NCBI GenBank assembly: GCA_964200075.2
Contig: CAXNAA020000243.1
Coordinates: 1 to 23,854, forward strand
Length of the DNA stretch: 23,854 bases
Reading direction: 5' to 3'
Origin: Sphacelaria rigidula
Lineage: Eukaryota; Phaeophyceae; Sphacelariales
Position numbers and translations under genes: made by a program
The notes under the pieces: generated by a model
What the model was told of the DNA's origin: nothing
Seen by the model: the letters and a program-made list of their open reading frames with translations, nothing else
The model's database searches: none
Shown here: positions 9,185 to 17,868 of the stretch, in pieces
Layout: every line of letters begins with the position of its first letter
Position numbering within the stretch: the stretch's first letter is position 1

Positions 9185-9639
9185 ATAAAGTTTAGCTTAA
9201 TTTCGGTTTATTTAGCTTAAATAGGCCTGTTAAGCGCAAAGCTTATAATCGGCTTAATACGCCTGAGACGAGCTTAACTTGCTTAAAACGCGCATAAGCG
9301 CGCATGAAACGCGCATAAACTTGCGATAGTTTTTTGCTCGCAAGTGCTCCATGTGGCGTAACTCGCCACTAGACATGCCGGCAGGCGTCAGGCTTCAGGC
9401 TCCATCACTCAATGCTTCAAATTTCCACGGTCATGTTTCGTTTTCCTATTTTTTTGCGGGTCTCATGAGCAGAGTGCTCAACTCTATATTTAATACACAT
9501 GGGACTATGTTGCTTTAAAAAATATGACAATAATATTCACTTGTACTTTGTACAGCAGACAGCAGAGAGCAACAGTAATAGCAGAACCAACAGAGAGAAG
9601 TGATAACGAGCGATAGCAGCGTTTGTAACTCACGCGGTC

Positions 9640-9912
9640 ATGGCGGGCCTATTGTCCGAGAAGGACGACTTTTTGGTCGCGGCCTCAAGCACGCACTCGG
9701 AGTATGATTTGCTGTCGTTTTCAGATGACAACACGAACAGGCTTCCCAGTTGGTATCTCGTGGCGATGGATATTGTACTTATCCAGCCATCTTCCGCGTC
9801 TACGGAGCGAGTGTTTTCGATTTTGAGGAGGTGCTTGAACTCCCGGCAGGAGAAGACGTTGGGTGACTACATCGAATCCGTAATTCTGATGAAGTACAAT
9901 CGGTACTGGTAG
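9640..9912 (+). pseudogene. hAT transposase C-terminal dimerisation remnant
   Basis: The 90-codon frame contains LPSWYLVAMDIVLIQ, then PSSASTERVFSILRR, then RQEKTLGDYIESVILMKYN. This is the hAT C-terminal dimerisation signature: a tryptophan near the start, the SSA..ER.FS core and an R..L..........MKYN end. The zinc-finger BED domain and the DDE catalytic core expected upstream are absent. The 450 bp between the left TIR and this frame shows no other transposase motif. The first 30 residues do not resemble the family, so the ATG at 9640 may be fortuitous and the fragment could be a last exon. It is the only protein trace inside the transposon. Confidence 0.8.
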
Positions 9913-10382
9913 TTCGACAAGATTTTCAATGTCGACTGATGGTAAATGATGCGGGGTGATGGTAGCTTGTAGCTCGTAGCTTGCCGAGCGAGAGGCCAAA
10001 GGCTGAAATGCCCTGTGTCTAGAGGCTACAATGCCGTTCTGTGGTATCGAGTATCGTAAGTGTAGTGGCGTTTGCTGTTTCCGTACGTGGGTTAGGGTGT
10101 AGGTGCGCAGGTTGTAGTCTCCAAACTCAATAACTGAAGAAAAGCTTCATCTTTAAAATATAAAAAATGAACAAAAACTTCGAATGCCCAACTTGTCGTC
10201 GTGTCTTCCTACTATTATAGAATGCGCGCCTCGTGAGGGGAAACTCCCACAACGCCACGACAAGGACGGGAAGAAGGCTCATAAAGCGCGCCTAATTTGC
10301 GCTGAAAAGGGTTAAAATGGAGCTCAGTACCCGAAAAAAAGCTTATATAGAAAAAAAACTGGAGCTTAATATCAAGAAAAAA

Positions 10383-10406
10383 ACGCGCATACGGAACTAA
10401 AGCCTA
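10383..10406 (-). repeat. Right terminal inverted repeat of the hAT element
   Basis: It ends directly before the right CTCGGCCC target copy. Read on the minus strand it gives the same GGCTTTAGTT and CGTATGCGCG blocks as the left end. Confidence 0.88.
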
Positions 10407-10414
10407 CTCGGCCC

Positions 10415-11172
10415 TGACTTCATCGGTGCTTGAAATGAAACTGTGCTATGGGTTACCCTCCAACATGATGGATCTTCGTGTGGAATTACTTGCGTCACAT
10501 ACCTGTCAGCTTCCGTGCTCTAGGTCGGAATCACCACGAAACCACCAAAAGATGATATTTGCAGCGAGTGCTCGTCGCAGTCTCGGCACAGCAAGGCAAG
10601 CCCTCGAACACGAATAACTTCATACTGTGCGCGCAGCTAACTACGGTGACCCCGAAAACAGCACAATTCTGGGGTTGCGATGGTTGTGTGCAGGGGGGGA
10701 AATGTATCAGGTGCTGAAAAGTTTGAGGGCACACGGGGAACGTAGGGAGATGATGTTTTGGTACACAACCAGGTGAGACTGCTGCGTTTGGGTCGAATCT
10801 TTTATCCTTCGTCCCCAATTGAAACAGCACCCCCGGCCCGAATCCGGCAACGGCGTTGTGCTCGTCCCATACTTATCCTGTTCTCATCGTCGAGCAGATA
10901 TTATCAATGGCATACCGTCTCCCTGGTGATCACAAGAAAAGCTGTGTTGAAAGTATTTTTTTCAGTTTTTTTGAGCGTGACCCGCATTCAGGGGAGGGGA
11001 CCTTAGACCCACTTTCATGGCAACGACTCTCGACTTGTACAAATATGATAATCTCAGCCCGTCTTCAGGCGATTTTCTCCCGTGGATTGATTTTTCGGAC
11101 CCCAGACCGTTGGGCAATGTTTTTCGCCTAGCTGTGAACAACCCAGATCATTTCTCCGATTCTCTGGACGTT
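10415..11172. other. Non-coding stretch, no gene seen
   Basis: Short open frames exist on both strands but none shows a domain, a splice context or codon bias like the two genes. I see no repeat here that recurs elsewhere in the window. Confidence 0.5.
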
Positions 11173-11298
11173 GACTTTTGGTTTACCATCTTTCTGCCCA
11201 AATCGGGACACTCCTGCATCTCCTTCGATTCTTCTGAAAAAATCGAGGGAGATGCAGGAGTGTCCCGATTCCAGCAGAACGGTGATGTATCGAAAGTC
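11173..11298 (+). ncRNA. Long imperfect hairpin, small-RNA-precursor-like
   Basis: Arm 11201-11230 pairs with 11241-11270 over 30 bp, with 29 Watson-Crick pairs and one U.G pair, around a 10-nt loop (11231-11240). A 3 by 3 internal loop follows, then pairing continues outward between 11173-11197 and 11274-11298. Outside that internal loop, five of the eight non-Watson-Crick positions are G.U wobbles if the plus strand is transcribed but A.C clashes if the minus strand is. This resembles plant or algal microRNA or hairpin-siRNA precursors, but expression is unknown. It could also be a small foldback transposon. It overlaps a 107-codon open frame (11017-11340) that resembles nothing I recognise. 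Confidence 0.5.
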
Positions 11299-11559
11299 AA
11301 TAAGCAGGAATATCTATATGAGAACGTGAGGGCAAAGTAGTGTCACCTAAGCCTGCCGACAAAGAACTGCGGGCCGAACGTATCCGTCCATCCACGGCCG
11401 TGTCTCACATATTGCGCTTGATCCTGTTTCCCGTGCAGTCCCGCGGGATTATTTCTTGGGGGAGCGGGGTTTATTGGACATGTTTGGACGATGTAAGGAC
11501 CACACTGAAACCGACGTAACCCTAGACCGACCGATTGTTTCGTACTAATAGCCGCCGAG

Positions 11560-11859
11560 CCCCGGTGGTGTAATGTTTCGACTGTCGTTATTAGGGTGGA
11601 GAGAACGAAGGTTCGATTTCCGATGCGTTGGGGTGTTTCCTTGTTTTATGTGATGTCCACCGTGGAAAGCGTGAGAATATGCGTAAACAAAGCAGTCGAC
11701 AGGGTTTGTTTGACGTGAGTTGACGCGGTGCGGGAGTGCTGACCCAATCCGTGAGACCAAAATGAAAGGCGTGTACCGGGGGAGAGATGGGTTAATTAAT
11801 CCCTTGAGACCGCGGACTCGTCCCGAGGACGGGGAAGGGTTCAAAGTACGACAAAAAAA
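11560..11859 (+). mobile_element. tRNA-derived SINE-like repeat, copy R1
   Basis: The copy is about 300 bp. Near the 5' end it has an A-box-like TGGTGTAATG (11567-11576) and, 43 bp on, a B-box-like GGTTCGATTTCC (11610). It ends in an A-rich tail before a G run. It aligns along its length with 20100-20370, sharing TTAGGGTGGAGAGAACGAAG, CCACCGTGGAAAGCGTGA, TTGACGTGAGTTGACGCGG and GGGGGAGAGATGGG. Pol III-type boxes and an A tail fit a SINE. The open frames across it on the minus strand are by-products. Target duplications could not be identified. Confidence 0.65.
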
Positions 11860-12639
11860 GGGGGGGGGAGGGCACAAATCGACCTTTTGACGTTTTCCGA
11901 AAGGAGGTATTACGTCACATTTAACCGACCGCTATGCCCGTTGCCAGTACAGCCACGGGCTTATTATCGCGTTCACGCCTCGTGCGTACGAGCGGGGCCA
12001 GCCTAAAAACGGATCTAAGCTCTCAAAGCGATATCTCAACCACACAGACGAGTTGGGCCGTGATCCAGATATCGCGGTAATCGCCTAATCAAGGGGAAGG
12101 TGCCCATCTGCTCAAAAATCTGGGCCAATTTTTCCCGTTGATTAAACCCCATGTCTAGTAATTCCTATTCCGTACGGCGATAGCTTCCACACTAAAATCT
12201 ATATGAAACCCCGAACGATTCATTCAGAGGATGATGACGATTTCTCTTGTAGACCTTTCCTGGAGCACGGGTAAACCATGGATACCGTCACCTGCACCTA
12301 ATTTCTACTTCATCTCGAGATGTGGCCCACATAAGGTTTTATACTAAAATCAATATATTACGAGCAGAGGCACTAGATGCCCTGAATCTGGATATCGCGT
12401 CTCAGTTCTTGAGAGTTGTGCTGAGAAATTTGGTGTGGAGAACCGCTAGTGCATATAATGAAATTGAACAAACAGCTTTTCACTTTTTCTCGGGTTTTTT
12501 CATTTTTTTTCGTGTTTTTAGAGGAGTTTTAAGGAGAAATGAACATTGTTCTTGAGCCTTATTTCAATTTGAAACTTAGCATGGAGAACGACGGAGGTAT
12601 GCCGAATAAAAAAATATATATGGGCCTTCATCTTTTTAA
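11860..12639. other. Non-coding stretch, no gene seen
   Basis: After the G-rich tail of the SINE-like copy I find only short frames without domains. The pair ACACTAAAATCTATATGA (near 12190) and ATACTAAAATCAATATAT (near 12341) may be a weak local duplication. Confidence 0.4.
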
Positions 12640-12960
12640 GGGATTTACACGTTACACGTGACGTTTTCACGTGCAAATTCGAAAAAGCGTAACTTTGGTT
12701 CATTTAACGCTTCGTAAGGTTTGATGTTTTGGATGAGACAAATGTAACGTAACGTGATATAACGTGAGGCCCTTCGCATGAACCCTGACATGACGTTTTA
12801 CTTTCCAAATGTGACGAAAACTCTGCTTGTTTTCGTGAATATGTAACGTGTCACGTGTCACGTAAAAAATTCACAAAAAACAGTTTTTCTTCACATCTGG
12901 AAAATACCAAGAGACACTGCTTCAAGATCAACACTTTACATCACGTTACGTTGCACTTGT
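12640..12960. repeat. Cluster of ACGT-core palindromic motifs
   Basis: About 13 ACGT cores lie in roughly 320 bp, mostly as CACGTG, GTCACGTG, TAACGTGA or ACGTTACGT. Examples are GTTACACGTGACGTTTTCAC near 12648 and GTAACGTGTCACGTGTCACG near 12842. A related site lies at 14489-14506. They could be subterminal repeats of a degraded DNA transposon or a set of bZIP/bHLH-type binding sites. Confidence 0.55.
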
Positions 12961-12974
12961 CCCGTCCAAAAAAA

Positions 12975-13201
12975 CAAGGTTGTCTTTTGTAGGGTATACC
13001 CGGAAGTGGGTGATTTTTAGTTGACATACCAAACTATCGCGGAGTGTGTAACGCACATTCAAGTATGACTCGGAAGGGTATCGAGCCCTGTTCCGAACAC
13101 TCTGGTGAGGTTCTCAAGGGCATTTTCTGATACAATACATCCCGGAGACTTCTGTAAATACCTGAATTTTGAGCAGGTATACCCTACAGAACAAAATCTT
13201 G
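12975..13201. mobile_element. MITE-like element with terminal inverted repeats, 227 bp
   Basis: The left end (12975-13002) and right end (13174-13201) are inverted copies sharing TGTAGGGTATACC exactly, with more diverged flanking bases starting CAAG. The interior has no coding capacity. Flanking target duplications are not clear, so the exact ends are uncertain. Confidence 0.5.
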
Positions 13202-13214
13202 CAGAAAACCAAAC

Positions 13215-13252
13215 TCTACGTACAGTGTTGCGCCAAAAGAAAAAAAAAAAAA
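13215..13252 (-). repeat. Left arm of a 1.2-kb-spaced inverted repeat
   Basis: The block CAGTGTTGCGCCAAAAG followed by an A run is repeated in inverted orientation at 14410-14446 with one substitution and a 2-bp indel. The long homopolymer beside it is part of the match. Confidence 0.6.
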
Positions 13253-14409
13253 TCCTCAGCCGATTCCCGCATACAACAGTCATTGTACAAGTTATCAGCT
13301 GGGATCACCCGCAAAGTAGGGGTAGTTCACACGAGCAAGGTGCCCCAGAGGGACGACCTATAGCCCAACACACGGCATATCTGAAAAGGTATGTTTAAGG
13401 CTGGATCGTCGGCACAAGTTGCAGGCCGAGAACGTGACGATATCCCGCGTTCGGTGGTGTGCATGGTGTTGCTCGGTGCGGGTGCCTTGCGGGCCCCATT
13501 GTACGACGATAGGTGGCGACCACGCTTAGTGTTCCAGCGCACCACCGCGCCCAGAGCGTAGTATATGGAGTGTACAATGCGCTCGAAAAAGAAGCATCTC
13601 ATTCGCTTTCGGCGCACTGGAGAACGGCACAATTGTTTGCATGCATGTCTGGCGGCGCAGCTGATGGATCTGAAATTTGAAAACTCCGCCATGACCACTA
13701 CATAAAGTGTAGTTTAATACGCTGATTCAATGTACGGTCTACAGACAGTATACCCGTACCGTGAAACTACACAACCGCATATGATATGCGGCGTAATCAT
13801 GACGTCACCGCGTCTCACTGCTCATCTTCATTTGAGTGCTTTCCTACGGTAAAACCACCATTTTTCAGTGCAACTTGGATTGTGGATTTCTCGCCTGCGA
13901 TTGCGTGTTCCATCGTGAAATTTTGCACACTAGTTGGGCACAATACAGGCAGCATATGTCCAAAGCATCCGCGCGATTGGGCCCGGGAACACCGTACAAC
14001 ATGGTCCCAACCGATTGTGGAGAATGCCGTCCGTGCGCTCTCAAATCGGCCATGCTGCTGCCCGGACTTTGCGCACTATAGGTGAATGCATATGTGCACG
14101 CACAGATGCACAAAGTTGGACGTTTAGCGCGGCTGGGCGGTCGATGTGGCAGAAAACTGACGCCGGTCTGTACTGCGACCCTCTCTGGATCATGAACATA
14201 TGTAGTGTACCGATCGGCATACGGTCTGTAGAGCTGCGCAGTTCACGACGTACGGCCCTGCGCGCGATGTAGCCGTCGCGAGGCGCTGAAACTTTGCACA
14301 TATGTTGTGCGAACCACAGTCAATAGTTCCACGTCGCTATATCTGGTACTGTGCGCTGCAGGAGTGCGCACTACAGGAAAGAGTGGTCAATTTCTGTTCC
14401 GAGAAAATT
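13253..14409. other. Spacer between inverted arms, no gene seen
   Basis: It contains a foldback at 13707-13772 (GTGTAGTTT against AAACTACAC) and a perfect palindrome at 13775-13791. Near 13917 and 14287 there are two similar GAAAYTTTGCACA stretches. The frames of 80-120 codons on both strands show no domain. Confidence 0.45.
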
Positions 14410-14446
14410 GTTTTTTTTTTTCTTTTGGCGTAACACTGCGTAGCAT
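14410..14446 (+). repeat. Right arm of a 1.2-kb-spaced inverted repeat
   Basis: A T run followed by CTTTTGGCGTAACACTG mirrors 13215-13252. Outside it lies an ACGT-core site (14489-14506), and ACGT-core sites also lie outside the left arm, so the pair may bound one larger element. Confidence 0.55.
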
Positions 14447-16146
14447 TAAGTGGCCCAAAGTTGGGTTTTTTTTCCGTTTTTTTCAAATGTGTCACGTGTG
14501 TAACGTACATATCGCTGATTTTTTTTCTTGGGAATGGTTCGGTCGTTGTCGTAACAAAATGGTCATTACCGTACTAATGGTTTAAACCAGCGAAAAAATA
14601 AATCAAAACCAACCTGATCCATTTTTCTTGGTTCATCATGACCTAGCGAGGTCCATCACAAAGTTTCAAAACACAAACACCAAAAGTGGGTCGGTAAACG
14701 GCCCGCATAATACTGTCCAAGTTTTTTTTTTCATGAGTTAAGGGCAGAGATCAATTTCAAGGTTTTAGTAAAATGTCCTAAAATCACCAGAAACAAAATT
14801 GGGACCCGGCACAAGAAAAAAAATCATGCCCTGTTGAGTGTCCATACCAATTTTTACTGTCCAACTCTAAGTAGAAAATTTGCGAATTCGCCTGCAAACT
14901 ACAAATCCGCTTCTGGGCTGGCCCAGCTCGTAGGATATTGAGGACCGTTGCCAAGAGACTGTACGTGTGCGCATATACAGGAAGCCGTTGATCAGTCTGC
15001 AGCGTAGCGTGGAACAACGGATGAAAACCGTACAGTACAGTGCAGTATAGTACTGCTTGTGGCTGATTGCATGACGTATGGCTGCCTAACTTCTGAAAAT
15101 CTCTCTTCGGACTGCATGACCACAGGTTGTGTTCACAAAATTAAACCTTTTGGTCCTGGCAATGGGAAGATGCTGACTTCGAGGTGCTGTTTTTTTAGCA
15201 ACAAATGGTCGATTGTTTTACAGCTTCCACGCAGCACTTTTGTGCCCAAGGCGTGTTTTTCAGACCCGCTCCAATTGGCGGTAGATCGCGTCAATATCGC
15301 GCCTCAATCCTTCCACGTATGGTGAGGGGATTTCTGTGTGCTCAGCCATACTAATTGGTTTCTGTGACGTAGCTTAGCACGCTGGTCAAGTGTTATGCGG
15401 GTACGAGCTCCGGGCTCCAGCACAACAATATCCCGGTAGGGTGCGTCACCGTTATCAAAGTGTGCCCCAGTGCCACACGGGACTGCATGTACAGAAAATA
15501 TACAGGAGGTGCTGATTTTTGCTGTATGAATTCAGAGGCCGCGGTGCTGATTTTTGCTGTATGCACAAAGTTGAACACACTTGACCCGTTGCGTCCCATC
15601 ATTGGATAAAACTAATCCAACCGCACCCCGGCGACATTTTTGGTGCCAGCATCATCTATGTCGGGTTCTTCTGCGGCCGTAAAAATAGTCGTTGTCGGTA
15701 TTCTTCATTTCCCGTATTATCTTCTTTCTCAGCGCTTGAAAGAATGAGGCGTCTGGACCGGGGACGGGAGGGGAGAGTTCCCAAACGGTTAAAGACCTTG
15801 CCAAAAGCATGAAAGCCACACAACTGCCCAGAAAAGGCGCGTGGCAGCACCGCACTGAGAGGCACAACCTTTGACTGCCTTCGACGCGGCAATAGCAGTG
15901 TTCAAAAAGTTTACGCATAAGGCATGCCATGTTTCCAAGACGACCGTCATGATCAACAAGAGCAGACCAACTCAAACAACTGCAACAAAAACAACAGGAA
16001 TAACTCCTATCCCATGTTCTGTACAAGCACGCGGTTCTCCCCCGCATAATATAGCCGGCGCTGTGGCAAAAAATGTTCTGACCCCATGTGTCAAGCTGTC
16101 GATCTGGGAGACATCTGCGGCATTTGGCACTCAAAAAGGCTTCATA
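14447..16146. other. Non-coding stretch downstream of the PHD gene
   Basis: A 21-bp direct repeat GGTGCTGATTTTTGCTGTAT occurs at 15508 and 15543. A 160-codon cysteine-rich frame on the minus strand (16134-15652) directly follows the PHD gene stop, but it has no domain I know and is probably 3' flank or UTR. The rest shows only T-rich runs and short frames. Confidence 0.45.
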
Positions 16147-16607
16147 TCAATCAACATCGTTAAAAAATCTCACCTTTTTCCCCGAGACAGAAGCGCCCTC
16201 GGCGAATGCCGCCGCAACCTTTGGCTTCGCGGCCGCGTTTTTCTTCAACAGAATTTTCCCGACCCCCCCGAGCTTAGACTTCTTGCCAACCGTATCCTTA
16301 CCACTAGCAATCGCCTTCTGCTCCTCGGGAGAAAATAGGTACGACTTTTTGCCGGCTCCCGCTGCCTTTACCGCAGATGGCGTAGATTTTGTGGCAGTGT
16401 AGGCGTAAGGCGCTGACTTGGCTTTACCGCTCGACTTTGCCCTGCCCAGCGGAATCAAATCCTGGCCTGCCGGCGAAGGATCGCCTGTCCCGTTCCCGCC
16501 GACAGTTGAAATCGGCGCACTTGGAACACGCACCAATGGTGACGGTGGCAACGGTGACGGTGGCAACGGAGGCGGCGGTTGCTCCGGTGGCGGAGGTTGT
16601 GTCAGCG

Positions 16608-16638
<31 letters not shown>

Positions 16639-17868
16639 CGGCGGTGGTGGCGATGGCGGCGGGGGTGGTGCCCTAGCAAGCGGCGATGGCCTCGGCGATG
16701 GCGATTGCAACGGCATCATCGCTGCGGGAGAGAACGGTTCAGAGCCCAGCACTCGTGACACAGCCGGCAGCGGAAAGGCATGCGTAGGATCGTCAAGCGA
16801 TGTTGGCGACGTCAGCGGAAGGATCACGGGGTGGTCTGAGGGGAGCGGCGGAGGCGGGGGTGGCGGCGGCGGGGGAGGTGGCGGCACCTTCCCGGTGAGT
16901 CCGTCTCCTGGGTTCTCTGAGAGCGACTGCTTGGCCTCCCCTGCTCTTGAACGGCGTGGCGGAGTTGGCGGCCTTTTCGTGTGGGAGGACAACGGTGGCG
17001 GAGGCGGCGGTAGCGTCACGCTTGTAACCACAGAAGATGTGGCCGCGATATTCTTCGATAGCGTCGGTGTAGCGTGGTTTGCATTGCCCTGAGGGTTTAT
17101 TAGCAGAGGCGGAGGAGATACTACCTTCGTTCCCACCCCAGGTGAGCGTGGCGGGCTCCCGGGAGGGGGCGGTGGAGGTTGCTTCTTCTGCGTAAGATGC
17201 TTTCCCCCTTTGCCCCCATTGATTGGTAGGCCGCTCTTGTCTGTCTCCTTAGTAGCAACGTCCATATCGCTGTCCCAATCAGGGGTGCTCCCGCTGTTTG
17301 TTTCCGCGTTTTCTCTGTTTCCCACTTCCATCCCCCCTACATTATGATCTTGCGATGACTCGACCGACGCATTTTCTACGGCTCCACTCTGCCTGTTTGC
17401 GGCCGAAGCAGCCGCAGCAGCCGCTACAATGCCCGCCACACTTTCTTTCTGTTTTTCCGCCATCAACGACTGCAGTCTAGCCACAGTGGCGATCCCTTCC
17501 GCTTCGGCATCGCGGACACTAATGCTCGCTGAGGGCACACCGCCCGTAGACCCCGCGGCACCAGGGGCTGTTTTACGCTTTGTTGCCAGGGGAATGGGAG
17601 CGTTTGCACCGGTGCGAGGTGTGCGTTCCTGTTCTGATTCAGTTTCATCGTCGCCGGACCCTGAAAATCCTGGAATATCGTCTTGACCCGTCGCCACGCC
17701 TCCACCGTTGTTCGTAGGAGAAGCCTTAGTAGAGGCATACGAGGAGAGAGACAGTGCCCCAGGCGAAGCTGCCATCTGGGTCTGGACACTGGGCGGCCTT
17801 TGGTGAATCAGCTGTCCAAGCAAGTCGTTTTGCACCAGTATAGGAGCAGGAGTAAGAGCGGGCCCAAC
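16147..17868 (-). CDS. PHD gene exon 2, proline-rich with KVRF end
   Basis: The exon has 573 codons plus stop. It begins after CCTTTAG with VGPALTPAPILVQNDLLGQL. An in-frame TAG lies in the acceptor itself, so the frame cannot begin further upstream. Polyproline tracts of up to 13 prolines are encoded by GGC/GGT-type repeats on the plus strand around 16550-16680 and 16840-16890. The last 90 residues are lysine-rich and end KKSKLGGVGKILLKK, then GKKVRFFNDVD. Polyproline of this kind is known from formin FH1 regions, but no FH2 domain follows. Confidence 0.8.

Larger units (their letters stand above)
9161..10406. mobile_element. hAT-superfamily DNA transposon, internally deleted, 1246 bp
   Basis: The element is bounded by inverted repeats sharing AGGCTTTAGTTYCGTATGC and is flanked on both sides by the same 8 bp, CTCGGCCC (9153-9160 and 10407-10414). 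An 8-bp target duplication is a hallmark of hAT elements. The interior carries a C-terminal transposase fragment at 9640-9912. Subterminal regions are crowded with GCTTAA/TTAAGC and GCGCATAA motifs, about ten on the left and three on the right, as expected for transposase binding sites. With about 90 codons of a transposase normally above 500 residues, it cannot move by itself but might be mobilised in trans. The TIRs differ at about one base internally plus the outermost base, so the insertion is not very old. Confidence 0.88.

Noticed and set aside
11545-11877. 110-codon minus-strand frame resembling frames at 19903-20694
   Set aside because: The similarity comes from the shared SINE-like repeat, not from a protein gene.
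15652-16134. 160-codon cysteine-rich frame just after the PHD gene
   Set aside because: It has no regular zinc-binding spacing, domain or clear splice link to the upstream gene; kept only as possible 3' flank or alternative end.
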